Shown here one piece after another: positions 17,568 through 26,425 of a stretch of DNA of 64,000 nucleotides (positions within the stretch are counted from its first letter, which is position 1; each line of letters opens with the position of its first letter). The notes beneath the pieces are model-generated. The model was given only the letters and a program-made list of their open reading frames with translations, was not told where the DNA came from and did not search any database. The DNA comes from DATJCV01 sp963707665 (lineage in GTDB: Bacteria; Pseudomonadota; Gammaproteobacteria; Burkholderiales; Burkholderiaceae_D): positions 62,001 through 126,000 of the forward strand of contig CAVPQU010000024.1 of the NCBI GenBank assembly GCA_963707665.1, written 5' to 3'. The position numbers and the translations under genes were made by a program.

Positions 17568-18263
17568 CTAGATCTCAAACGGCCGCGGGTTGCCGGCGTA
17601 AAGCTGCTGCAATATCTGTCCTTCGCGGGCGACGATGGTCGCGACGAATTGCTGCGGCTGGCGCATTGCCTTGAACGCGTTAAAGCCGCGCTCCAGAAAA
17701 TTTTGCAAGTCGCCCAGCCTGGCCAGCCTGGCTGGCGCGCGCATCATCGCCAGCGTCGTCCCGAGCAATGGAATCCGCACCAGCCGGCACAGTCCGTTAC
17801 CGACCGACTCCACTTGCCGCAACTGCTGCTCGCGCGCCGCACGCGTGGCGACTGCGCGATAGGCGGCGGCGTAATCGCGCTCGTCAAAATCCGGCCCGAG
17901 ATGCTTGGCCAGTGCCGTATCCAGCGCTTCCGACAGCGCATCCAGCTCGATCGCTTCCGCCACTGCCGTCAACGCTGCTAACGGCAGCATGCGCTCCATG
18001 GTCGGCAACACGCGCTCGACATCGGCATCGCGCTGGATCACGTTCTTCGCACCGTACAAATCCTCCAGAAAAAAGCGCGCGGCAGCCGCCGATTCCGGTG
18101 TCGCCAGCAAATCGGCGTGAGTGCGGGCCATGCGCGCCGACTGGAACTGCTGCAACGCCAGCCGCGCCGCCTGCGTGGCCGGATCGCTGCGTGCGACCGC
18201 TCTTTGCTGCGCCAGTGCCTGCAAACTGGCTCTTAGTGCAGTGACCAATTCGTGTTTTTCCAT
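17568..18263 (-). CDS. Conserved hypothetical protein with FFLEDLYG motif
   Basis: 231 aa, largely helical, soluble, no signal peptide. The clearest landmark is RFFLEDLYGAKNVIQRD near residue 67, followed by VERVLPTMERMLP. I recall similar proteins in Burkholderiales but know no function. The C-terminus includes MRQPQQFVATIVAREGQIL and ends NPRPFEI. The start at MEKHELVTAL is supported by AGGGAC upstream. It is divergent from the LaoB-like gene. Confidence 0.65.
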   Translation of the reverse strand: MEKHELVTALRASLQALAQQRAVARSDPATQAARLALQQFQSARMARTHADLLATPESAAAARFFLEDLYGAKNVIQRDADVERVLPTMERMLPLAALTAVAEAIELDALSEALDTALAKHLGPDFDERDYAAAYRAVATRAAREQQLRQVESVGNGLCRLVRIPLLGTTLAMMRAPARLARLGDLQNFLERGFNAFKAMRQPQQFVATIVAREGQILQQLYAGNPRPFEI

Positions 18264-18435
18264 GCTCGTCCCTGCTCGGGCGCACTGGATCGGCGCCAGA
18301 TTGATTGCTGACACATTATTCTTGCAGCGATCGCCGCTGGCACCAACCACCGCACTAGAAGCGAAACTCTAGTTCCATCCGATGGAGCGTCAAATACGTG
18401 CGGTACACTGAAAAAAAATTGACCACACCACGACC

Positions 18436-18948
18436 ATGATCTCCCGCCGTGCATTTATCCAGACCGGCCTGATTGGCGCCGCCACCCTCACGGTTGCCGG
18501 CGGCCTGTATCGCTTCACACTCGGCCGGCCGCCACAGCGCTTTCAGCTGGACAGCGCCGCCGCTGCCGCGCTGGCGGCAATCGTCCCGGCCATGCTGCAA
18601 GGCGCGCTACCGGCGCCGCCGCCGGCAGCCACCATTGCCGCCGTCATGACCCGCACGCAGGCCGCGATTGCAGGCTTGCCCCTGCGCACCCAGAAGGAAA
18701 TCAGCGACCTGTTCGGCCTGCTGACGCTGGCGCCGACCCGGCGCCTGTTGGCCGGGGTAGCGGACGACTGGCCCAACGCCAAGCCGGAAGCGGTGGCAGC
18801 CTTCCTGCAAAGTTGGCGCATGCATCGCTTCGGCATGCTGCAAAGCGCCTACCACGCTTTGCACGACTTGATCATCGGCGCCTGGTACAGCGACGAAAGC
18901 ACCTGGCCGGCGATCGGCTATTCCGGCCCGATCTCCCTTCCCCACTGA
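18436..18948 (+). CDS. Tat-exported small subunit, LaoB-like partner of GMC oxidoreductase
   Basis: 170 aa. A twin-arginine signal SRRAFIQTG (Arg4-Arg5) precedes a hydrophobic h-region and ALA-type cleavage area. The mature part is helical, with LFGLLTLAPTRRLLAGV and the conserved-looking FLQSWRMHRFGMLQSAYHAL near the C-terminus. It lies 9 bp before a GMC oxidoreductase. Size, Tat signal and partner match LaoB of the Pseudomonas LaoAB long-chain alcohol oxidation pair and the wider gluconate-dehydrogenase gamma-like subunits. Its job is probably to export or mature the GMC subunit; this is inference. Confidence 0.7.
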   Translation: MISRRAFIQTGLIGAATLTVAGGLYRFTLGRPPQRFQLDSAAAAALAAIVPAMLQGALPAPPPAATIAAVMTRTQAAIAGLPLRTQKEISDLFGLLTLAPTRRLLAGVADDWPNAKPEAVAAFLQSWRMHRFGMLQSAYHALHDLIIGAWYSDESTWPAIGYSGPISLPH

Positions 18949-18957
18949 CGCGCGACC

Positions 18958-20589
18958 ATGAGCCAATCAGCCTCCCCTGCACACACCGCCGCCATCCCTG
19001 ATCCGGTGCAGGCGGGAATCGCCGCCGGCTGGAAAGTCATCGATGCCTCGACGCTCACAGCCAACCGCAGCATCGAGGCCGACGTCGCCATCATCGGCAG
19101 CGGTGCCGGTGGCGGCGTCACCGCTGAAATCTTGACACTGGCCGGGCTTTCGGTGGTGTTGATCGAGGAAGGCCCGTTGAAATCCTCACGCGACTTCAAG
19201 ATGCGCGAAGCCGAAGCCTACCCTGCCTTGTACCAGGAATCGGCGGCGCGCAAGACCGACGACAAGGCGATCAATATCCTGCAAGGCCGCTGCGTCGGCG
19301 GCTCCACCACCGTCAACTGGACGTCCAGCTTCCGCACCCCAGAAGCGACGCTGCAGCACTGGGAAAAAAACGGCCTCTCCGGCTACGGCGCGGCGGCGCT
19401 GCGGCCCTGGTTCGAGCGCATGGAGCAGCGCCTCGGTATTCATCCCTGGCCGGTAGCGCCTAACGAAAACAACGACCTGTTGCGGCGCGGCGCCACCCGC
19501 CTGGGGATTTCGACCCACACCATACCGCGCAACGTCAGGGGTTGCTGGAATCTCGGCTATTGCGGCATGGGTTGCCCGACCAACGCCAAACAATCGATGT
19601 TGGTCACTACCATCCCGGCGGCACTGGCCGGCGGCGCCCAATTGCTGACTCGCACCCGTGCCGAGCGCCTGCGGCTGCGCGGCGAGCGGATCGACAGTCT
19701 GACCTGCGTCGCGCTCGACGCCGACGGCCTGGCGCCGACCGGCGTCACGATCGCGGTACGGGCGCGCCATTTCGTCGTCTGCGGCGGCGCCATGAATACG
19801 CCGGCGCTGCTGCTGCGCTCGCAAACCCCAGACCCCCACAGCCTGCTCGGCAAGCGCACCTTCCTGCATCCGACCGTAATTTCAGCCGCCCGGTTCGAGC
19901 AAGCGGTAAACGGCTTTGATGGCGCACCGCAATCGGTATATTCCGACCATTTCCTGGAAACGCAGGCGATCGACGGCCCGCTCGGCTACAAGCTGGAAGC
20001 GCCGCCGCTGCATCCGGTGCTGTTCTCGACCACGATGCAGGGCTTCGGCGCGCAGCATGCGGCGATGATGCAGCAGTTTTCGCACGCGCACGCCTTGCTG
20101 GCCTTGCTGCGTGACGGCTTCGCCGAACAGTCGCCGGGCGGTACCGTACAGCTGAATAGCGACGGCTCGCCGCGGCTAGCCTATCCGCTGAATCCGTTTT
20201 TCTGGGACGGCGTGCGGCGCGCACTGCTGTCGATGGCCGAGATCCAGTTCGCCGCCGGCGCCAAGAGCGTGCATCCAGTGCATGAAAAAGCGGACGGTTA
20301 CACCAGTTGGGCGGCGGCGCGCAGCGCGATCAACGCCTTGCCCTATCAGCCTCTGCAAACGCGCGTAGTGTCGGCGCACGTCATGGGCGGCTGTCCGCTG
20401 GCGGATGACCCGGCGCGTGGCGTGGTGGCCGGCAACGGCGTGCACCACCAGGTGGCCAATCTGTCGATCCACGACGGCTCGCTGTTTCCGACTTCGATCG
20501 GCGCCAATCCGCAACTGTCGATTTACGGCATCACCGCGCGCCTGGCCAGCGGCCTGGCGGAACGGCTCGGCGGCAAGTCGCTAGCCTGA
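18958..20589 (+). CDS. GMC family oxidoreductase, LaoA-like long-chain alcohol oxidase
   Basis: 543 aa. FAD-binding motif GSGAGGG at residues 47-53, then VVLIEEG. A GRCVGGSTTVNW loop binds FAD, and CGMGCPTNAKQSM is a Cys-rich patch typical of the cholesterol-oxidase and fatty-alcohol-oxidase side of GMC enzymes. The C-terminal HVMGGCPLADDPARGVVAGNG and NPQLSIYGI motifs hold the catalytic His and FAD contacts. No signal peptide of its own; it may ride with the Tat-tagged partner. The likely substrate is a long-chain primary alcohol, by similarity in family and layout to LaoA. Confidence 0.82.
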   Translation: MSQSASPAHTAAIPDPVQAGIAAGWKVIDASTLTANRSIEADVAIIGSGAGGGVTAEILTLAGLSVVLIEEGPLKSSRDFKMREAEAYPALYQESAARKTDDKAINILQGRCVGGSTTVNWTSSFRTPEATLQHWEKNGLSGYGAAALRPWFERMEQRLGIHPWPVAPNENNDLLRRGATRLGISTHTIPRNVRGCWNLGYCGMGCPTNAKQSMLVTTIPAALAGGAQLLTRTRAERLRLRGERIDSLTCVALDADGLAPTGVTIAVRARHFVVCGGAMNTPALLLRSQTPDPHSLLGKRTFLHPTVISAARFEQAVNGFDGAPQSVYSDHFLETQAIDGPLGYKLEAPPLHPVLFSTTMQGFGAQHAAMMQQFSHAHALLALLRDGFAEQSPGGTVQLNSDGSPRLAYPLNPFFWDGVRRALLSMAEIQFAAGAKSVHPVHEKADGYTSWAAARSAINALPYQPLQTRVVSAHVMGGCPLADDPARGVVAGNGVHHQVANLSIHDGSLFPTSIGANPQLSIYGITARLASGLAERLGGKSLA

Positions 20590-20607
20590 GCGCTGGCCGC
20601 GCCGGTC

Positions 20608-21592
20608 ATGATCGCCCGCATCACGCGCATCCTGCTGCTGCTGCAATTGGCGGCGGTACTCGCATTGACCATGATGGCGGCACAGGTGTGGCAGTGGAAT
20701 GACGCGGCAGCGCTGGTGTTTGCCTGCAGCATGCTGTACCTGCTGCGACTGGGGATTACCGCCAACAATTTTTATCTGGCGGCACGCTACCGCGCCGCCA
20801 TTCCCGCCTGCCTTCCGCCTCGACTGGCGTGGCTGGCGCCGCCTGTTCTGGCAGGAGTTCGAGGCCACCCTGCGGGCTTCCTCATGGACCATGCCGTTCC
20901 GCAGCTTTCGTCAACGCCCCGCCGCCACGCCGCGCGGGCCGGCGGTGCTGCTGGTACACGGCTACGGCTGCAACAGCGGCTATTGGGATGGCATGAGCCG
21001 GGCGCTGGCGCAGTCCCACATCAGCCACCATGCACTTGACCTGGAGCCGGTGCTTGGCAGCATCGACCAATACGTGCCGGCGCTGGATGCCGCCATTCAG
21101 GCCTTGTGCACGGCCAGCGGTCAAGCACGCATCGTGTTGGTCGCGCACAGCATGGGAGGACTGGCGGCGCGCGCCTATCTACGCCGGCATGGCGCGGCCC
21201 GCATCGCAAAAATCATTACGCTGGGAACGCCGCATCACGGCACGGCGCTGGCCAATTTCGCCATTGGCGTCAACACGCGCGAAATGGGCTGGAGCGGATG
21301 CGCCGGCCAAGGTCAGCCCAGTGCCTGGCTACAAGCACTGGCGGCAAGCGAAGATGCAGAACTGCATCGGTTATTTGTGTCGATCTACTCGCACCACGAC
21401 AACATCATTTCGCCGCCGACGTCAGCCCATCTGGACGGTGCCAGGAATATCGAATTGGGCGGCGTTGGCCATGTGGCGCTGGGGGTGGACAGCGGCGTGC
21501 AGAGGCTGGTGCTGGACGAGATCCTGGCCACGACCAATGCCGAACCGGTGGCGCTGCTTGCCGTCAATCCGGCGCATCCACCCGGTCAATGA
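20608..21592 (+). CDS. Alpha/beta hydrolase (lipase/permease-type), frameshifted
   Basis: N-terminal membrane helices (ILLLLQLAAVLALTMMAAQ and FACSMLYLLRLGI) are followed by a lipase fold: VLLVHGYGCNSGYWDGM (oxyanion strand), AHSMGG nucleophile elbow with catalytic Ser, LGTPHHGT, and a late GGVGHVAL His. The frame breaks at the CCC run 20803-20805; removing one C gives RYRAAIPPAFRLDWRGW and a protein of about 327 aa. It follows the LaoA-like gene by 18 bp in the same direction, so it may supply or trim the lipid substrate of that enzyme. Confidence 0.78.
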
Positions 21593-21842
21593 TCTTGCCG
21601 GCCAGCATGGCACCGGCGCGATTGGCGCCGCGCAATGACGCATAGACCAGAGTGGTCACTGCCTGTTGGCATTGTTCGATCATCCGTACCGGCGCCGCGA
21701 TGGGCTCGACCTGCGCCAACAGCGCATAGGGTTGCCGCGTGATCGCTTGCTGCAGCCGCTCGCTGGCATCGATGCCGGCCGCAACGCCATCCACAACCAG
21801 GTCTTTCAGACCGCGGATTTGTTCGATTGAAAATGACGACAT
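21564..21842 (-). CDS. Small protein resembling the N-terminal domain of the neighbouring hydrolase family
   Basis: 92 aa from MSSFSIEQIRGLKDLVVDGV, with a preceding ATG 6 codons upstream. Pattern RGLKDLVVDGVAAGIDASERLQQAI ... LVYASLRGANRAGAMLAGKI resembles the roughly 100-residue helical region I remember at the N-terminus of longer PGAP1-like alpha/beta hydrolases. Here it is a separate gene placed after the hydrolase, not before it. It starts 19 bp beyond the hydrolase stop and overlaps the end of the convergent lipase by 29 bp. Function unknown. Confidence 0.55.
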   Translation of the reverse strand: MSSFSIEQIRGLKDLVVDGVAAGIDASERLQQAITRQPYALLAQVEPIAAPVRMIEQCQQAVTTLVYASLRGANRAGAMLAGKIIDRVDAPD

Positions 21843-21860
21843 GCTGGCTCCTTCAGTCAA

Positions 21861-22832
21861 TCAGCTGGCTGCACACCAGGTGCGTATTTGTTCATACACG
21901 GCCATATCATGCGCCAGTTGCATGTGATGCATTCGCCCGAACACCTTGATATTTTGTGGCGGCAATACGGCGGCGGCCGAACCGGCGCGCGCACCCTTCT
22001 TGCGCGGCAGACGCACCAGTGCATCACCCAGCAGCAAGCTGGCGATGTGCTGCGGGTTTTCTGTCAGGCTGCCGGCAATCAGATAATGTTGCGCCGACGC
22101 CAGCCACGCAATCGGCGCCGGCCTGCTTGCCGCTGACGGCGCCAGCACATCGCTGCGGCGCAAATCCTTGATGCCGCGACTACGCAAATCGAGCGTCTCG
22201 CCCACCAAGGCAGTAATCGGATTCGGGATGGCTTTCAGTGCCGCGACGGCCGTATGCGTCAAGCGCTCCAGCGGCGCCCCCTCATGCGGAGTACCCAGAT
22301 AAAACACGCGCGTCACGCGCTCTACCCACGGCAGGCGCTGGCGCCCTGCGACTTCGCAGGCGCTACGCAGCACCAGGCCGCCCATGCTGTGGCCGATCAG
22401 GACAATTTCCTCTACCGCCAGCGGATAGGCGACCAGCAACTCAGCCAGCAAGGCTGCCAGCGCGGCCCCGTTCTGCGCAATCGGCAATCCGCTGTTGTAA
22501 CGCAGGTAAAACGGGGTATAGCCTAGGTCCGCTTGCAAACGGCTGCCATAGTTCACCACGCTCCCGTCTGGCGCCTTGCCGCTCCAGCTGCTTTCGTTGC
22601 AGCACAGGCCATGCACCAGCACGCACAGTTTGGCCGTGGCGGCCGGGTGCGCCTGCTGCAATTGCGCGCGCGTCATCGGCAACGCCCGTGCGCGATGCAT
22701 GAACGCCATGTGCAGTGCCAGACCATTTTGCCGGTGCTGCAGATAATCCCCGCAGACGCCATTCAGAATACTGACGCCGGCGGCGGCCCAGCGCGAGCGC
22801 TGCGTGGTCAATGTGCGTATGGCACGAGTCAT
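21861..22832 (-). CDS. PGAP1-like alpha/beta hydrolase
   Basis: 323 aa, no signal peptide. Lipase features: CVLVHGLCCNESSWSG (oxyanion loop), GHSMGGLVLRSA with the catalytic Ser, YLGTPHEGAPLER, and a C-terminal MHHMQLAHDMAVYEQI carrying the likely catalytic His. The short N-terminal piece GVSILNGVCGDYLQHRQNGLALHM matches the linker that in longer relatives follows a helical domain; that domain seems to be encoded separately just downstream. The substrate is unknown, probably an ester of a lipid or polyester. Confidence 0.78.
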   Translation of the reverse strand: MTRAIRTLTTQRSRWAAAGVSILNGVCGDYLQHRQNGLALHMAFMHRARALPMTRAQLQQAHPAATAKLCVLVHGLCCNESSWSGKAPDGSVVNYGSRLQADLGYTPFYLRYNSGLPIAQNGAALAALLAELLVAYPLAVEEIVLIGHSMGGLVLRSACEVAGRQRLPWVERVTRVFYLGTPHEGAPLERLTHTAVAALKAIPNPITALVGETLDLRSRGIKDLRRSDVLAPSAASRPAPIAWLASAQHYLIAGSLTENPQHIASLLLGDALVRLPRKKGARAGSAAAVLPPQNIKVFGRMHHMQLAHDMAVYEQIRTWCAAS

Positions 22833-22976
22833 ACAAAGCTTTCATGTCGAAGGCGTGCTACGGACCAGGGGTCGGGTGAGGGCCGGACGTTATACATAGG
22901 AACTTTTTACATGCCAGGGGACCTACTTATTATTGGTGACAATCAGCATCTGACCTGCTGAGGCAAAGGAACGGCA

Positions 22977-23444
22977 ATGAAAAAATTACTGACTGCATTT
23001 TTTGCGCTGGCATTTTTTTCTGCCGCCTGCCCGCTGGCACTTAGTGCGGACGTCGTGGCTACGGCGGCGGCCGGCACTTCATTCAAGACCTTCGTCAAAG
23101 CGTTGCAGGTAGCGGGCCTGGCTGACACCTTAAAAGGCCCTGGCCCATTTACCATTTTCGCCCCAACCGACAGCGCATTTTCGAAATTGCCCGAAGGCAC
23201 CTGGGACGCGCTGGTCAAGGATAAAGTCAAGCTGGCGCAAGTACTGACCTATCATATTCTGCCGGGAAAAACCCTGGTTGCCGAATTCAAGCCAGGCCAG
23301 AGCAAGACGATTCAGGGCGATATGCTGAACATCCTATCCGACAACGGCAAGATCACCGTCAACAACGCCAATGTGATCCAGAGCGACATCGTCGCCGACA
23401 ACGGCGTCATCCAGGCGATCGATACGGTGCTGCTGCCGAAGTGA
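22977..23444 (+). CDS. Secreted fasciclin (FAS1) domain protein
   Basis: 155 aa. A signal peptide of about 23 residues (cleavage near ALS-A24) is followed by a single FAS1 domain: GTSFKTFVKALQVAGLADTL, the H1-box GPFTIFAPTDSAFSKLP, the YH motif LTYHILPGKTL, and the H2-like DIVADNGVIQAIDTVLLPK. The domain fills the mature protein. FAS1 proteins act in adhesion or surface association; in bacteria the ligand is usually unknown. It is a single gene between two minus-strand lipid genes. Confidence 0.9.
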   Translation: MKKLLTAFFALAFFSAACPLALSADVVATAAAGTSFKTFVKALQVAGLADTLKGPGPFTIFAPTDSAFSKLPEGTWDALVKDKVKLAQVLTYHILPGKTLVAEFKPGQSKTIQGDMLNILSDNGKITVNNANVIQSDIVADNGVIQAIDTVLLPK

Positions 23445-23463
23445 CGGCAGCACCAGGCAGCCC

Positions 23464-25464
23464 TTAAAAGTGCACGCCGCGCAGCATGTGTTCCAGCGCC
23501 GCCTGGTCTGCCGTCAACCGCACCGGCTTCTTGTCGCCGATGCTGGCGCTGGCCGCATCCGAATCGGAAAACATGCGGAAGCTGGTATTCATGACGATTT
23601 GCGCCACCCGCGGCACCAGTGCGTGCAGCACCTGGCCGGTAATCCCGAGCCGGGTAGCGATGCGCACCGGCTTGTAGACGATCGCCTGCGCGATCAGGTC
23701 AGCCGCTTCATCCGGCGCCAGGGTCGGCACGTTCTGATAGATCTTGGTTGGCGCGATCATCGGCGTGCGCACCAGCGGCATGTTGATGGTGGTGAAGTTG
23801 ATCCCCATGTCGGAAAATTCCGAAGCGGCACAACGGGTCCAGGCATCCAGCGCCGCCTTCGAAGCCACATACGCCGAGAAGCGCGGCGCGTTGGTCAGCA
23901 CGCCAATCGAGGAAATGTTGATGACCTGGCCGCGCTTTTGCGCCACCATCGCCGGCAGCAATCCCATCGTCAGTCGCAGCGCCCCGAAGTAATTCAGCTG
24001 CATGGTGCGCTCGAAATCATGGAAACGGTCGTAGCTCGATTCGATGCCGCGCCGGATCGAACGCCCGGCATTGTTGACCAGCACATCGACGCAGCCATGA
24101 TTGGCGATCAGCAGTTGCGCGAAACGGTCGCACTCGGCCATGTCGGCGATATCCACCGCGTAGGTAACGACATCGAAGCCGCGCTGGCGAATTTCCTTCT
24201 GCGCCTCGGCCAGTTTTTCCTCGTCGCGGCCGCAAATGATCGTGATCGCGCCCGCCTCGGCCAGCTTGTGGGCGGCGGCCAAGCCGATGCCGGACGAGCC
24301 GCCGGTAACCAGAACCACCTTGCCCGCCACCTGGCCGCCCAGCGTGCGGTCGATGAACAGCGCGGGGTCGAGATGTCGCTCCCAGTAGTCCCAGATGCGC
24401 TCGGCGTAATCGTCCAGACGCGGGCATGAGATACCGCTGCCCTTCAGGGCGGCAACGGTGGCGCGATTGTCGAAGCGGGTCGGGTAATTGATGAACTGCA
24501 TCAAATCTTCCGGCAGCCCGAGATCCTTCATCACCGCATTGCGTACGCGCCGTACCGGCGTCAGCGACATCAGGCCCTTCTTGACCGATTTCGGCACGAA
24601 GCCGAGCAAAGCGGCGTTGATACGCAGGCTCATGGTCGGCGCGTGCGCGGCGCGCGCGAAGGTGTTCAACACATCGCCGACGCGCATCGGCTCAGGGTCG
24701 GTCAGGTGGAAGCAATCGGAATCCAGATCGATCTGATGCGCGATATGGTCCATCGCATCGACCACGTAATCGACCGGCACGATATTGATGCGCCCGCCCT
24801 CGATCCCGATGGTCGGCATCCATGGCGGCAGCAGCTGGCGGATGCGCTGGATCAGTTTGAAGAAATAATAGGGACCGTCGATCTTGTCCATCTCGCCGGT
24901 CTTGGAATCGCCCACCACCATGCCGGGACGGTAGATGCGCAGCGCACCCTTGCCGCCCTTGTATTCGTCGCGCACGATTTTTTCCGACTCATGCTTGGTG
25001 GCGAAATACGGGTGATCGAGATTTTCTGCTTCCTCGAACATGTCTTCGCGGAAGATACCTTCGAACAGGCCGGCCGCCGCGATCGAACTGACATGATGGA
25101 AATTTTTGGCGCCGATCGCATTGGCCAGCGCGACCGTGTTGCGCGTGCCTTCGACGTTGACCGCCATCTGCTCCTCGGCATCGGCCTTCAAGTCATAGAT
25201 CGCGGCCAGATGGAAGAAATGGTCGACATTTTTCGTGAGCGCCTTGAGATCGGTTTTCGCCAGCCCTAGTTTCGCTGCACGCAGATCACCGAACACCGGT
25301 ATCGCGCGTGTCTTGCCGACGCCCCAATACGCCAGCAGATCGGGCACTTTGTCTGCGCTTTCCTGCCGCATCAGGAAGTGAACCACGCTGCCTTTGCGTG
25401 CCAGCAGTTTTTTGACTAATCGTTTTCCGATGAAGCCGGTGGCGCCAGTCACGAAATATTGCAT
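23464..25464 (-). CDS. Two-domain fatty acyl-CoA reductase (fatty alcohol forming type)
   Basis: 666 aa with two Rossmann domains. The N-terminal extended-SDR (Male-sterility-like) half has TGATGFIG (residues 6-13), HHVSSIAAAGLF and a Y-x3-K in YFATKHESEK. The C-terminal classical SDR half has VTGGSSGIG near 385, NNAGRSIRRG and YVASK. Length, order and the strings FREDMFEEAENLDHPY and INYPTRFD match the Marinobacter Maqu_2507 type, which reduces acyl-CoA to fatty alcohol with NADPH. That family feeds wax ester synthesis. Its neighbours here are a phasin, a patatin and alcohol oxidase genes. Confidence 0.88.
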   Translation of the reverse strand: MQYFVTGATGFIGKRLVKKLLARKGSVVHFLMRQESADKVPDLLAYWGVGKTRAIPVFGDLRAAKLGLAKTDLKALTKNVDHFFHLAAIYDLKADAEEQMAVNVEGTRNTVALANAIGAKNFHHVSSIAAAGLFEGIFREDMFEEAENLDHPYFATKHESEKIVRDEYKGGKGALRIYRPGMVVGDSKTGEMDKIDGPYYFFKLIQRIRQLLPPWMPTIGIEGGRINIVPVDYVVDAMDHIAHQIDLDSDCFHLTDPEPMRVGDVLNTFARAAHAPTMSLRINAALLGFVPKSVKKGLMSLTPVRRVRNAVMKDLGLPEDLMQFINYPTRFDNRATVAALKGSGISCPRLDDYAERIWDYWERHLDPALFIDRTLGGQVAGKVVLVTGGSSGIGLAAAHKLAEAGAITIICGRDEEKLAEAQKEIRQRGFDVVTYAVDIADMAECDRFAQLLIANHGCVDVLVNNAGRSIRRGIESSYDRFHDFERTMQLNYFGALRLTMGLLPAMVAQKRGQVINISSIGVLTNAPRFSAYVASKAALDAWTRCAASEFSDMGINFTTINMPLVRTPMIAPTKIYQNVPTLAPDEAADLIAQAIVYKPVRIATRLGITGQVLHALVPRVAQIVMNTSFRMFSDSDAASASIGDKKPVRLTADQAALEHMLRGVHF

Positions 25465-25682
25465 GTTTCCCCCTGTTTTATTTCGACTATAATTTTCGAA
25501 TCATTACAGGCCAGGCTCGGATTGGCAATAGTCGACGTATCGTAGGCGTCACGATTCGAGCGCTTTAGAATTCAGGCTCTATGGCTTTAGATACCGGTCT
25601 CTACTTTTGCCACCTACACTGCTTGCATCAGTAGCACCCCCGCCGGTCGATCCGGCATTTTGATTCCCAACGACTGGAGAAC

Positions 25683-26288
25683 ATGATGGTAAAAAAATTG
25701 AAGGCACTGGCCAAAACTGATGATCATCAACTGGCGGAAGCCGTGCGCACATCGGCACAGCAGATCTGGCAAGCGGGCCTCGGCGCATTTGCCAAGGCAC
25801 AGGAAGAAGGCGGCAAGGTATTCGCCAAGCTGGTGAAGGAAGGCACGGAGCTGCAAAAACGCACGCAAAAACTGGCTGGCGCCAAGGTCTCCGACGTTTC
25901 CGAGACTGTGACCAAGATGGCCGACAATGTCAGCAAGCAGGCTGCCGGCTCCTGGGACAAACTGGAGCAGGTGTTCGAAGACCGCGTCGCGCGTTCGCTG
26001 ACCAGCCTCGGCGTGCCGTCGCAAAAAGATATCCAGGCACTGACGCGCCGAGTCGAAGAACTGAACAAGGCGGTAGCCGCGCTGTCCGGCAAGAAGCCGG
26101 CTGTCACCAAAGCCGCACCGGCCCGCGCCGCAGCCAAGCCCGCAGCTAAACCCGCTGCCAAAAAGCCGGCCGCCAAACCTGTAGTCAAGGCAGCCGCCAA
26201 ACCTGCGACCAAGGCAGCCGCCAAACCGGCAGCAAAATCCAGCGCCAAGCCTGTCGCCAAAAAGGCAGCCGGCACGGCAACCGCCTGA
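25683..26288 (+). CDS. Polyhydroxyalkanoate granule phasin, PhaF/PhaI type with Lys/Ala/Pro tail
   Basis: 201 aa. N-terminal phasin domain (residues 15-135, including VRTSAQQIWQAGLGAFAKAQ, GGKVFAKLVKEG and the coiled coil DIQALTRRVEELNKAVAAL) coats storage granules. From about 140 the tail is built of AAKPAAK-like repeats, histone-H1-like, as in PhaF, which ties granules to DNA. An adjacent in-frame ATG at 25686 could also be used. It has a strong own terminator, so it is likely monocistronic. No PHA synthase is in the window. Confidence 0.9.
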   Translation: MMVKKLKALAKTDDHQLAEAVRTSAQQIWQAGLGAFAKAQEEGGKVFAKLVKEGTELQKRTQKLAGAKVSDVSETVTKMADNVSKQAAGSWDKLEQVFEDRVARSLTSLGVPSQKDIQALTRRVEELNKAVAALSGKKPAVTKAAPARAAAKPAAKPAAKKPAAKPVVKAAAKPATKAAAKPAAKSSAKPVAKKAAGTATA

Positions 26289-26371
26289 TCGTTCGGGCCT
26301 GCCGTTTGCTGTCCCCCACCGGAGCTGAGCATGGTGGCGATCCTGTGATCGCCGCCAGCCACGCCCCGCAT

Positions 26372-26402
26372 CGGGCTTGTGCCTCGCACAAGCCCGTTTT
26401 TT
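26372..26402 (+). terminator. Rho-independent terminator of the phasin gene
   Basis: Near-perfect stem CGGGCTTGTGC/GCACAAGCCCG with a CTC loop followed by six T. It lies 84 nt after the phasin stop. Confidence 0.92.
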
Positions 26403-26425
26403 CGTTCTCTTCCGGATAATTGCTC

